This document shows, piece after piece, positions 1-11,286 of a stretch of 64,000 nt of DNA (position 1 is its first letter; every line of letters starts with the position of its first letter). The translations under genes and the position numbers were made by a program. Source of the stretch: Struthio camelus (Eukaryota > Chordata > Aves > Struthioniformes > Struthionidae). The stretch spans positions 488,501-552,500 of the forward strand of contig NC_090953.1 in assembly GCF_040807025.1 (NCBI RefSeq), written 5' to 3'. A model generated the notes under the pieces. It had not been told where the DNA came from. It saw only the letters and a program-made list of their open reading frames with translations, and did no database searches.

Positions 1-126
1 GGAGGCAGGCAGTGCTACCGCCCCGCTGTACGAAGCGGAGATCACAGCGGTGACCGTCTGCTTGGCGCCCAGCCGCTGCCTCCTGCATCCTCACACAGGA
101 CCGACCTGCCTGACCGTGTCACCTAC

Positions 127-1818
127 TTGCGGATGAAGACAGGTTTGAGACGTGGCTCCATTTCATCCTCACTGTCTGTGTACTCCTCATACTCGGACTC
201 TGACTCAGACTCTTCTCCAGATCTACCCTCATCTTCCAACTCCATCACCTCCATTTCCTCGGTCTTCCTCTCCTGCGCTCGCTGGCGCATCATCCCACGG
301 CGACGCTCAATCTCCTAACGGAGGTGCATCAAACACAGAGGAGTCAGTGGAGCAGCCCTGCTACCGCTCCCTTCCCCACAGACTTTCTGCCTCAGGCAGG
401 AAGCCAGTTCCTTTCAGATTCTTTGTGCCAGAAGTGACATGTCTGGAACCTCTTTGTTACAAAAAGATGTTCCCGTCCCTCAGGATGGAAGGTGGCCTCA
501 CCCAGCGTCCCACCTCGCAGCAAGAGACAGGTAACCCAGAGTTAAGTCATGGCCAGCTATGGAGTGACCTGCAAGTCCTGAAACTCCCTAGTTTCACCAG
601 ATAGCCTTTTCCACACGTACATGGGTTATTCCAGCCTGTGTCATTCAGGGGCTTTCTTAAGCCAAGTCTGTTCAGGTCTGCAAGCATACCTCATCATCGA
701 TCTCTTCCTCTTCCTCTTCGCTGGTGTCCTCCCGTTCGAGCCGCCAAGCTTCTCCCTCCACCTCTGAATCGCTGTCTCCAACCACTTCAGGCTCCACAAT
801 TTTACGGTGTCTGGCCAGCCTGTAACAGACCCTAGTTGAACTACAGCACTTTGAGCGTAAAGAGACCGCAGAAAGATGGCTATTTGTGAATTGTTCTTAA
901 TGAGGCCATAGTAAAAACTGGAACGACTGAGTCTGGGAGTGAAACAGCATGTCCTTTCCTAAAAGGCAGGAGCAGCCAGGCAGTGGCTTTTCCTCCCCAT
1001 TTGTGTTTTTGGTGGGAAGCCTCCCCTTTACTAGTGCTGAAGGCTGAAGTACCTCTATGGGGGAAGGTAAACAGTGCTCAGATACTTTCTGCCCTGAATA
1101 CGATTCAGATGAAACCATATCTTCCCGCTAGCCTAGAGAGGTGTCGCTGTGTTAATTTTTATTTCAGAACCCGCTGTTCCCCTGGGCCAGCCAAACCGCT
1201 CCTGAACGCGGGGCTGCCGTGACCCTTGGCTTTCAGGGGTGCTCACGGCACAGCGGCGGCCCGCGGCACGATCCAGCACCCGCGCCAACAGCGCTGGAGA
1301 CCGCTCCCGCAGGGCTGGGAGAGCGCGGCCGTGCTTGGGTGACGGTCAGCGGCAGAGCGGGGCCGGAGGCAGAGGCTCTGGGGAAGGCCGGGTCTCCTCC
1401 GGGGGCAGGCGCTGCTCACCGCTCCTCCACGTCCTCGCTGATGCGGTTCTGGAGGCGCCGCAGCCGCGGGTCGTTGGCGAGTTCCTCCTCCTGCTCCTCG
1501 GGCTCCACCTCCTGCTCCTTCGCCTTCTTGATGAACTGGAACTCCTCGTCCTCCTCCTCCGAGGACTCCATGGGCGCGTAGTCGGGCCGCTTCCCCGACA
1601 CGTACCGCTTCACCTTCACCTTCTCCATGGAGAGCTCGCCTGCGGGCGGGGCGGCCGTCACCGGGGCCCGGCCGGCCGCCACCGGGCCCGGGCTTCCCCC
1701 CCCCGCCGCCGCCGCCGGCCCCCCCGGTGCCCCGCTCACCCTTCTCGTTGCGGACGGGCACGGCGCCCGCCGTGGACTGGATCGGCGGCTGCTTCATGAG
1801 GGCGCTGGGGACCGACAT
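127..1818 (-). CDS. MFAP1: MFAP1, 5' coding exons 1-4 (partial, continues before base 1)
   Basis: Microfibril-associated protein 1, in fact a nuclear component of the spliceosomal B complex. Four coding exons read on the minus strand: 1818-1740 (begins MSVPSALMKQPPIQ), 1639-1420, 819-690 and 314-127. Each is bounded by AG acceptors and GT donors, and the phases join exactly (79, 220, 130 and 188 bp). The 617 bp encode about 205 residues, including KVKRYVSGKRPDYAPMESS, SEDVEER-LARHRKIVEPEVV, an acidic run of Glu, EIERRRGMMRQRAQERK and SESESEYEEYTDSEDEMEPR, all hallmarks of MFAP1. The charged, highly acidic and Arg-rich character fits the long helices used in the B complex. The last exon seen ends AA with donor GTAGGT, so the frame must continue with an exon upstream of base 1; the C-terminal half is outside the window. 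Start chosen by the conserved MSVPSAL N-terminus. Confidence 0.95.
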
Positions 1819-2330
1819 GGTGGCGGCGGGTCGGGACGGGACGGGACGGCGGCAGCAGCGGCGGCGGCTCTGGCGGCGGCGGGCACCCTCCTCCCCCGGA
1901 ACCGGAACTGCGGCCGCCCCCGCTTCCGGCGGAACCGCCGCCTCCCGCCCCCGCGAGCCGTTGGCCGGAAGTGACGCCACTGGCGGCGGTCACTTCCGGC
2001 GCGCCGGGGCGGGGCGGGGGAGCGGCCGGCGGGGGCGGCTGCCGGTGCCGCCTGGGGCCGGGCCGGGGGTGCTGCGGGCCGCGGCGCTGGGCCGCGCCGC
2101 CCGGGGGAGCGCCCCCCGCGGGCCGCTGCCCCCCGCCGCCGCCGGCACCCAGGCGACGGGCGGCGTCGCGCCTCGGCGGGCGGGGCGGGGGCGTTCGGCT
2201 GCGCCACCTGCTGCGTGTGTTTTCCCCGTGGTCCGCCGGGCGGCGGGGGGAGGCGCTGGCGGCGCAGCGCGGGTGCGGAGTTGCCCCGAAGGGCCCTCTC
2301 GAGCGCTGGGGAACGGGGGACGCGTGAGCA
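1819..2330 (-). promoter_or_regulatory. MFAP1: MFAP1 CpG-island promoter with two inverted ETS sites
   Basis: The region just upstream of the MFAP1 ATG is extremely CpG-rich. Two perfect ETS-type cores face each other: CCGGAAGTGAC at 1965-1975 and TCACTTCCGG at 1990-1999. Paired ETS (GABP-type) sites are typical of TATA-less housekeeping promoters. No TATA box is visible. Promoter assignment is inferred from position and composition. Confidence 0.6.
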
Positions 2331-5300
2331 GGCCTTTCCTGCTGGCCGGAGCTTCCCTCGGGCCTTGGGGCTCTGGCCCTCCGCTGCTCGGGCTGCGATT
2401 TTCTTGGGGCATCTGGTCGCCTCTTCCCTAATCCACGTCCTGGTGCTCAGGGCCTTTGGCTCTATCTAGAGTCTTGGTCTCCGCCTGCTGCCAGCCTTTT
2501 GGGTTTCGAATTATTTGCCCGAGGTAGTGTCGCTCTAGATAAAGCACACCATCATGGGGTGAGAGATGACTGAGGCACAGATGCTCACGGCCCCCTTCTT
2601 CCAATTTAGTGACTGAACTCTGAATGGAAAAGATGTTCAGCCCGTGATGTAAGTTCCTGCTCCTTCTCCATTTGTGCAGCTAAAGTGGAGATGATGAGCA
2701 GCAAAAGCAGAGCCAGCAGCTGCTGTACAGCTGTATGGATATTGGATGTCAGCGGCTCCACGGTGCCACCGTCCCTCTAACTCCTGCAGGGTCTTGCTGA
2801 GGCTGTGGGACGCATCCTGTGCTTGGTGGGGCTGCAGAGCTCCTCCTAGCACGGCCAGGGGAACCTGTTGCTCTTTGGGTGGATGGTAGGGTCCGACTGC
2901 AGAAGCTGCTGTGGGTTCAGTTCGTGCTGTGCCTGTTGCCAGCCACGCTGGGTCTTAGTTCGTGCTGTGCCTGTTGCCAGCCACGCTGGGTCTTGGGGTT
3001 GATGTCTGACCTGAGACAAAGCCTGGAGCTGTGAAGGTTTTTCACTGCTGTGTTGATCAGAGTCTTGTCCCGGGCCCTCCTGCTCTGTAAACTAGCAGCA
3101 AACCAAGCCAAGCAGGAGCTTCGCTGCTCGGGTTCGTGTCTTCCCAGGCTGCCAGGACGCCTTCACAGCTCCCTACGCAGCAGCGCTTCTCGCTGCAGCA
3201 CCGTGAGCACCTGGAGGCTGACTTACCCTGGAGGAGCGGGACTCTCCTGCTGTTCTGTGGGGGGAGATGCTTCTCCCACTGCCACCACTGCAGAACCTCC
3301 TGGGGCTTTCCCAGTGCAAGTGACGGGAGGTTTGTGGCATGTGTGTGGCAGGAAGGGCCTGGGGGCGTGGCTGTTTCATAGCAGGGGAGAAAGATTTTCT
3401 GAATGTGGCAGGGTGCTGCCCACGTAAGCACGCATTCACCACGGTCATTGCCTCCGAGGAGGTGCTAGAGTTCACAGAGGAAAACGGCTGTTCGGGAACT
3501 GATCAGCTTGCAAGAGCTGCCCTGCTTTTCTGTGGCACGGAAAACAAGATTTCTGAAGTAGGGCAAAACTATGTCACAAACCACCAAGCCAACGTCTGCA
3601 ATTTTGTGCTGCCTTGAAAGAAAGGAAGAGGTTTTTATCTTCCAGGAAACCTAGCTGCAGGACTTGAGCCAGTCTGCGACACATCTCGTAACAGGAATTT
3701 GGGAAGTGGGGAGGGATGAGTGCTGTGTTAGCCGTGCGCGTGGCAGGTGGTCGCCCTGCCCAGCCCCGAGCAGGGGCCCTCGTGGGCACGTTGCGGAGGC
3801 CACGGGGTGTGATGGGCATTGCTAGAGGTGGATGCCCAGGAAATCCAAAAGCAAGTGTGTTTTCCCAGATGGAGGTTCAGCGCTGGAGCATGCTCCCAAA
3901 GGAAAGGCAGCAAACTCTTCCTTTTGGTGTCCTGGGCTGCAGGCTGGGAGGTTTCCTCGTGGGAGGATGTGATTTAGCCAGTGCAACTTACTGTTCTGAG
4001 GGAGCGGGGTAGTCCGGGGTGTGGAAGGAAGCGGCAGAAAGTGGTTCTCAGCAGCAGCACTGCCCCTGGGTCCGGGCTCTGCTCGTCGGGGGCCGCGGGG
4101 CGTCCCAGGGCTGCTGCAGAGGTCTCCAGGCTGACGCTGCGGGGGATTCTGTCTTGGGGGAGCCTCTCGCCTTGTCCTCGGCCCCTCTGCGAGAGGCGGG
4201 GCAGGACCAGCTGGGTAAAGCGGCTCCTGCCAGCGTGGCTAAGGCCCTGGCTGCAGGCCGAGAGCGCGAGGAGGCCCCTGGGCCTGGGGCAGCGCCGCCA
4301 GAGCCAGCCCATCTCGCAGCGCTGGCTGCCTGTGGCCAGGGCATCCCGGGCGCAGCCCGTGGCGTGGCGCTGCGTGAAGGTGCTTACTGCAGCGCTCTTC
4401 GGTAGCTTTGCGTCTCAGACAATCCCTGTTTCTGCTGGCGAGACCCAGGCAGACCTTGCTGCCTTCGCAGGAGCCTCTGTGCTTACAGGAGCTGGGGGAT
4501 TTGGCCAGCCTGGCTGCAGAGCTGCGAGAGGAGGAGGGATGGAGCGCTCGGGCAGGGCCCCAGTGCTGTGGGTCTCCCTCGGTGCCCTGCCAGCTTGCGG
4601 TTTGCCCTCGCAGACAAGGCATTAGTGGCTTTATAATCCTACAGCAACTGATGCCCAGGAATAAGCAAGAGCTCTCGGTGTTTCTGGCATTTACGTCCTG
4701 ACGGCAATTGGAGCTCCAGGCCCAGCTCCCTGCTCTGCGTTTGATCATCTGATGAGATATTAATCTTGTGTGGTTATCACAGTGTGTTCCCACCTAATGA
4801 ATCCAGTGTCACCATGGCAAGGAGTGAGCTTCAACATGTGACTCAGTAGGTGAAACAATTAGACCTAACTGTTAAAGGAGAGCTTGGGAATTGCACACAA
4901 AGCACATAATGTGCCATTCAGGTGGAGTTAAAGACCTCAGCAAACAGGGACGGGCTCTCCCTGGCTGGCTTCGGTTCTGGGGGACGGCAGAAGCCTGAAG
5001 CAACGGCCGAAAGCAGCCCGGAGCCCGCAGCGTGCCTCCTCTGCCCCGCGTGCCCTTGAGAGCCGCAGCCGAGCTGCAGAAACCGAGTGCTGGAGTCGCC
5101 TGAGCTGGTGCAGGGGGGCTGAGGGAGCCTGCTGCGGTGCGGCCTGGCCCTGCCCTGGCCAGGGAGAGCCAGCCCGCGCCGGGCCGGGAGCGGCGGTGTC
5201 CTGTCGCTGCTCCTCCCTAGCTGATCCCCTGCGGACAGGGCAGGCTGGCAAGAGCCTGTGCCTCCGGGCAGCGGCCCCAGCCGCCTTCCTCCGCAGACCA

Positions 5301-8300
5301 GGGACCGATGCCCCTCAGCCCCGGCCCCGGGCGCCAGCGGCGACGTGTCGGCCCCGAGCCTTCAGCCAGCCTGGCGGTCCGCACGGGGCCGGGCTCCGGC
5401 GGGGGCGGCGGCGCGGCGCGAGCCTGAGCTGCCCCTTCCCTGCGCTCGCGGAGCCGGGGTGCCGTGGGGCGGCGTGCGAGCTCGCTGCGCCCCGGCACCC
5501 GACACGGGCAGCTCCGTTCCCTGCTGCGTTGTCAACTTGCTGGCTAAAACCTCTGCCCGTCAGGCTTTGGACTAAATTTCTTTGTTGAGATCTATGAGCG
5601 ACCCCCCATGCCTCACTGCAGCCTAAGGAGAAAAAGGGGGTCCTGCCCACGGGCTGGCACGGGTGTTTCCTGCGCGCGCGCACCTGTGTTCCTGTTTGCA
5701 CTGCTGTTTGTGCTGAGACCCCCGACTGCGGCAGGGACCTTGGGGTGCTCAGGCCAGACAGGGGTGTCCCTTGCCGTGAACAGCGATAAGCTGTACACAG
5801 GGCATGAGGTGGCAGGGTGTAAAGCAGCAAAGCTGAAGAGGGGCGGTAGCACGGCGGGCTGCGGATTTGATACCTCGGCGGCCTTATGGCTGTTGACGGC
5901 AAAGTCAGAAGGCAGATAAAGTTACAGCCCCCTTCTGAGCCGCCACTGTTTGTGTCTGCAAACTGTACCGCAGGGCAAGGTCAGCGTGTTTGGGGTGGAT
6001 CTCGAGAATCCCATGTGTGTGACCACAATAAAATGTTATGTCTAGGAGCGTGACTATGAATAGCGCCTCGTGAGCCATCGGGACCTTGCAGACGCAGCTC
6101 CAGCCCGGGGACTGCAGCCGCTGCAGCTCCGCACCCTCCTCCCGGCGCGCCAAGGCCGTCTCAGGAACCTGCTGGTAGCGTCCGGCAGTGAAGTGACGTG
6201 AGGTGAAGGGGTTGGAGAGATTCCAGAGGAAAGTGGGATCTGCACCCCGAGGTTTGGGAAAGGGAGCAGAACTGTGCAGGAAGGGGGGGCTGGGGAAACG
6301 TGTCCGCAGCAACGCGGAGGGCTGCGGACTCAGCCCCCCCCCTGCCGTGGGAGGGTTGCATGGGAGCAGCAGGCAGTGTGGCCACTGCGCTCTAAGTAAA
6401 TATTTAGTTATTGATTTGGTCCCTCTTGATGTCCTCTCTGTGATGTTATTGCTGTTTGTTTGGTTTTCTCCTCTGTGAGGGCCTCTGTCCTTCCTCCGCT
6501 GCCTTTCCTTACGGGAACCCCTAGAGCGCTTCCCTGCTTTGCCGTCTCCGCTCGCCCTGTCGCTGCTAGGCGCAGCTCAGCTGCGGCCCCGTCAAACTCC
6601 CCGGGTCACCCCCATGCAGGTGCCTGTGGACGAGGGCGCTTCCCCGTCACTGCTCAGCCTCTCGGCAGCTCGGGCAGACTGGCAGTCGCCTTGCTGCTGA
6701 AGCTTGTGCAATCTCTGCAACCAGGACAAAATTTGACCTGATTTTTACATGCAAGTTGATTTCTATTTATTTTTGTGCACAACCTGACTGTGCCACGTAG
6801 AGCGTGTGTTTGATGCTGATGAGGGTAGGGAGGCCTCGCCCTTGCCTCGGTGTGGGCCCCGCAGGGGATGGTGTGCAGCCTCCGTGCTGATGGCACGCCT
6901 AGCAGGTAGCTGGCGGGCTGGCTTGCAGCAACACACTGCTGGTAGGATGGTCAATTAGGAATCACTGAGCAGAACAGCCAGCTCCTGGCTGTGCCCTTGA
7001 ATGCCTTGATACATCCAAGGAATGGCAACCAAAATCAGTGAAATGTTAAAGGGGAAGGTTCATGGGTTTTTGCAGACGCTGTTGTGGTAACTACTTCATC
7101 CCCTTTCGCTGCTGCCTACAGGGGAACAGCAAAGGAGAGAAGCATTCAGCAGCGGTTGTAAGATCTGACACTAGCCCTGCTGTCCAGTTCTTGAGCAGCC
7201 TTCCAGGAGGGGCTGCTGGAAAGCAGATCCCATTCACACAGGAGGCCTCACCCTGTGCTCCAGGTGCTCCCAGGGTACAGGCATCATCTCTGGCAGGAGC
7301 AAAGAGAGGTCAGCTGTGTAATTCCAAAGCTAATAGTTTATGCAACAGATAGGTGCTTCCCGTTTGCCTCCCCTGGAGCACTGAGATAAGCATGCGGTGG
7401 TGACAAGGGGCCCTTTGTCAGCTCCTCTCCCCCAGCATGGTATGTCAATAAGATCCAGGTGGAGCAGCTCTGTCACCTGCCTGGGCACAGCCACAAGCTC
7501 CTGCATGATGTATCTGAGGATGCCCACAGGGGTCCGGGGGGGGAACAGCCTGTGCCACTCCTTCGCTCCCACTGCAGAGCTGTCATCGGATGTAGGACCT
7601 GCTTCCAAACCACGTGGACCTGGGAGACCCCTGTCTCCGTGGGCAGCTCGAGTCTTTGGCCGTGCATCAAGGAACTGGGACAGCGGGAGGGCCGCCAGGG
7701 AGCGAGCAGGGCCTGCCCTGACTGGCAGCACGCAAAGGACAGTTTTTCACGGTCCTGTTGTTGTGGTGGGGTGGCCGGTGATCGCCGAGCTGGGAGGGGG
7801 TGCGGGGCCGTGCCCCCTGGATGCGGACGACGGGCCCCGGGGGGGGGGGCAGCTCTGACTTACCAGAACTCAAGCGGTTTGTGTTTCCAGGAGGGACTTT
7901 TTGGGGACAGATGTCGTTATCACCTCGGCAATCTAGAGTTTCTGTTTCTGAAGCGATGTTAGAATCGGATATTTGCCCTTCAAAATTAACCTAGTTTAAC
8001 AAAGAAAACTACCCTGTGCCAGATTTTCTGGGTTGTTCTCAGCATCTCAGTTTCCAAGGTGACTGTTTCCTGTACGATTGCTAATGCTTTATAATCTCAG
8101 TCATGATATCTAAGTGACTTCCTCCTCTTTGTCAGGAGATGTAAGATCTGCTCTTATCCTGGGCTTCTCTGAACCCCCTTCTGAAGTGCAGAGGATTCAG
8201 GTCAGTTCGGGCTCTGCTGGTTTTTGCTTTTGCATTGCTCTTAATGCGGATCCTATGCATGTGAGGGATGAAAGTATACGTGCACATGTATATGTTTTGA

Positions 8301-8430
8301 AGAACGACTAAAGCTGAAATGAACTGCAGTTCACTTCTCACCTTTTCTCCTTGGTGGGAGTCTGTCTCCTGAAATTTGAAACTAGAGCGTGATTGATTTT
8401 CCTGGTGTCGCTGCCTTCCCGGTAGTTTCT
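2331..8430. other. Intergenic / upstream FURIN region, no gene recognised
   Basis: No open frame here shows protein-like composition or splice structure that I recognise. Composition alternates between GC-rich stretches and lower-GC islands (about 4620-4930, 6960-7130, 7900-8420). The first contains an AP-1-like TGACTCA at 4839-4845. The low-GC islands could be conserved non-coding elements, but that is only a guess from composition. Confidence 0.5.
2919..2994. repeat. 38-bp tandem duplication
   Basis: Two adjacent, essentially identical 38-bp copies starting AGTTCGTGCTGTGCC, the first at 2919 and the second at 2957. It lies in non-coding DNA between MFAP1 and FURIN. Confidence 0.85.
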
Positions 8431-9314
8431 GCGGGAGGCTCCTGCGCGCCGCCCGGGGCCGCAGCCGTCGCGCCGCGGTCCCGCAGGGGCCGGCCGCGGA
8501 GCGGGTGAGCGGCGGGGCGGGACGGCACCGGGCGGGACGGGACGGCACCGTCGGCTCCCGGGGCGGCGGCGCGGCGGAGCGGAGCGGAGCGGAGCGGGGC
8601 GGGCGGCGGTGACGGCATCCGGCGGCGCCCGGCGGAGCGGCCGCCGCGCCGGGCCGCGCCGCGCCGCGCCGGGCCGGGCCGAGCCGAGCCGAGCTGAACC
8701 GGGCCGAGCGGGTCTGTGCCGAGCCGAGCTGGGCTGAGCGGGTCTGTGCCGGGTCGGGTTGTGCCGGGCTGAGTGGGTCCGTGCCGAGCCGGGCCGAGCC
8801 GGGCTGAGCGGGTCCGTGCCGAGCCGGGTTGTGCCGAGCCGGGCCGGGCCGGGCCGAGCTGAGCGGGTCTGTGCCGGGTCGGGCCGGGCCGAGCCGAGCT
8901 GAGCGGGTCGGGCCGAGCTGAGCGGGTCTGTGCCGGGTCGGCTCGGGTCGGGCCGGGCCGAGCCGAGCCGAGCCGAGCTGAGCGGGTCGGGCCGGGCCGG
9001 GCCGAGCCGAGCTGAGCGGGTCTGTGCCGGGCCGGGCCGGGCCGGGCCGGGCCGAGCCGAGCCGAGCCGAGCCGAGCGGGTCCGCTCGGGGCGGGGCGGC
9101 GGCGCTGACAGCTGCCGCGCGTAAACAGGCGGCTCCGCTCGGCTCGGCTCGGCCCGGCCCGGCCCGGCTCGGCTCGGCTCGGCCGCCCCCTGCCTGGGCC
9201 GGGCTCGGTCCGGGGCGGGGGCTGCGCGCTGCCCCGCGGCGTGACGCGGCGCCGCCGCCGCCAGACGGGCCCGGCCGCCGGCGGGACACAGCGGGCAGGG
9301 CCGCCCGCGCCGCG
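8430..9314 (+). promoter_or_regulatory. FURIN: Large CpG island, probable FURIN promoter and untranslated exon 1
   Basis: Dense CpG island that begins abruptly near 8430 after AT-richer DNA and runs on to about 11.3 kb. A strong donor, CGCG|GTAAGG, lies at 9314/9315, suitable for an untranslated first exon joining the acceptor at 11078. A further good acceptor (polypyrimidine tract then CCAG) lies at 10291-10294 and might serve an alternative 5' exon. FURIN is known to use several alternative untranslated first exons, so this is plausible. The transcription start cannot be placed from sequence alone. Confidence 0.45.
8650..9180. repeat. Degenerate pentamer array (GAGCC/GGGCC) in CpG island
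   Basis: Long run of GGGCC, GAGCC and GAGCT pentamers with interspersed GGGTCTGTGCC, on the plus strand up to about 9080. After about 9130 the reverse-complement form (GGCTC/GGCCC) appears, so the array is partly inverted around the CTGACAGCTGCC segment at about 9105. It creates long stop-free frames on both strands that are not genes. Confidence 0.85.
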
Positions 9315-9512
9315 GTAAGGGCGCCGCGCCGGGCCGGGCCGGGCCGGGCCGGGGTTCGGGCCTCTGCGGGGCCGGGGGCGGCGGGGGGCGCGGGGGGCCG
9401 GGGGCGCCGCGGCCCCGGGCCGAAATCTGCCCCGCTCCCAGCGGGGACTTCGCTCCGGCCGCGCCGCGGCGGCCGCCGCCATCCCGGCTGCCTCCTCCGG
9501 GCCGCTGCGGAG

Positions 9513-9727
9513 CCGAGCCCGGCCCGGGGGGCAAAGCGCTGGTGTGGGGCGATGCCCGGGGCAGCCGAGCCCGGCCCGGGGGGCAAAGCGCTGGTGTGGG
9601 GCGATGCCCGGGGCAGCCGAGCCCGGCCCGGGGGGCAAAGCGCTGGTGTGGGGCGATGCCCGGGGCAGCCGAGCCCGGCCCGGGGGGCAAAGCGCTGGTG
9701 TGGGGCGATGCCCGGGGCAGCCGAGCC
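9513..9727. repeat. 52-bp minisatellite, four near-identical copies
   Basis: Unit of exactly 52 bp beginning CCGAGCCCGGCCC and containing AAAGCGCTGGTGTGG. The GGTGTGG motif recurs at 9541, 9593, 9645 and 9697. Copies look identical, implying recent expansion or gene-conversion homogenisation. It lies just 3' of the probable FURIN first exon. Confidence 0.95.
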
Positions 9728-11078
9728 CCCGTGGCCGCCGCGCTGCCTCGCCGTCGTGTCGCGCCAGGCGGCCGCTCCGCGGGCCGGACCCCCTTGGCCC
9801 GGGGCGCCCAGCGCAAGCCGGTCCGTCCCGCCGCAGGCTGGGCGCCGCGCCGGGCCCCCGCGCAGCTCGGCCCCCGTGGGTGCCCGCGGGCGCCCCGCGG
9901 AAGCCTCCCGCCGCCCGCCCTGGCGCCGCACCTCAGCTCCCCGCGCTCCCTGGCTGGTTCCCTTCCCCGGCGGCTCGGAGGCTCTTTCCCCGCCGGGAGC
10001 TGTGGTTTAGGCCTGGCGTGATCCGGCGGGCAGGGCTCCCCTCCCCTGGGTGCTCGGGGCCTCGGCCGGCCGAGGCCCGGTCTGCGGAGGGGGCGGCCGC
10101 GTGGCTGACTCGCGGCGCGGTCTGCCCGCCGCGGGGTCTCCAGCCCGCCGCCGGGAATCGCTTCCCTGCCGGCCGGCGCCGCGGGCTCGTTGCGGGCCGA
10201 GGCCCTGCGCTGGCGGGAGGGGGGTGGCGTTCGGCCGGGCCCAGCCCCGTCTCCTGCGCCGCGTTGCTGGCTCCTGCCTTTCTTGCTCTTCCAGGTATCT
10301 CGCGATCCCTTTGGAGCTCGGTGTGTAGAGCCTCCCCCCGGCTGCCTTAACGCAGCAGGTTCCTTTGCGTTCGGTGGGGTCACCGGCGCCCTGCTCCCCA
10401 CCCTGCCTTCCCGGTGGTCCCTCCGAGGCCGTGTGCGCGGTCCTGCAGCGCCCCTGCGTGCAGGTCCCCGCACGGAGGAGATGCACGCGTCCTCTATCCC
10501 GGTCCCTGTGGCTCTTTCCTGTCTGCGCTGGGATGAGTCACGCTGGTGTCACCATGTTCACGTTATGCTCCTGGAAGGGCAGAGCGGAGCCGTTGACGGC
10601 GACAGGCAGCAAGGCGCTCGCTGCCGTCTGATCGACGGCAGATGGTGGCGGCGCTCGGGGCTCGGCTGACCACATGGCCAAGGCTCTCGCCCGCTTTCCT
10701 CCTTCCCGCCCCTCGCTCTCCCCCGCCGCGGCCGGTCGGCCAGGTCCCTTCCCGAGGCGCCCGCGTGTCCCCGCGGCGGTGGGGCCGCCGCGTTGGGCTC
10801 CAGCAGAGAGGTCTCGGGCCGCCCGGAGCCGAGCCGCGGCTCCGCTGCGCTCCCCGGCCTGGCGCAGCCGCCGCGACGTCGCCCCCGGGGACTGGAGAGG
10901 CCGGTTCCCCTCCCGCTTGCTCCTGGCTTCTCGCCCAGCGCCGGGCGGCTGCGGAGACGGGACGTGCCGCGGGCGGCGGGCTGGGGCGGCGCGAGCCCCC
11001 ACCGGCGCCCTCCTGCCCTGCGGCGCCTGCGCCGAGCCGGCCCGGGACGAGTCTGACCGCCCTTCCCTCTTTCCACAG

Positions 11079-11286
11079 ATCCTGGTGCTGTCCCGGCCGG
11101 GCTGCTCCGGTACCGCCGAGGGCCCGGCTCGCTGGGCTGCGCCCCCATGGTCGCTTGGACGGCGCGGGGGCCAGCGGGGCGGCGCGGGGGCCGGAGCGCC
11201 TCGGGGCGCTGACGCCGAAGAGGCCGCCGGGCCCGTCGCTGCCCGGACCCTGGTGCTCCGCAGCTAGAGGAAGCCCCGATACGCTG
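11079..11286 (+). other. FURIN: FURIN 5'UTR part of first coding exon
   Basis: A polypyrimidine tract followed by CCACAG ends at 11078, giving an acceptor directly upstream of the FURIN start codon. The exon would run 11079-11466, with 208 bp of untranslated leader before the ATG at 11287. Inferred from the splice-site consensus and from FURIN having non-coding first exons in vertebrates. Confidence 0.55.

Noticed and set aside
40-85. Short resemblance on the minus strand to the histone H4 AKRKTVTAMDVV coding region
   Set aside because: Only about a dozen bases match, with a gap, and the flanks do not continue the H4 sequence; treated as chance in an MFAP1 intron.
8132-10473. Minus-strand frames of 418-711 codons in the FURIN CpG island
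   Set aside because: Arg/Pro/Ala-rich translation of GGCCC/GGCTC pentamers and the 52-bp repeat; stop-free because A/T is scarce.
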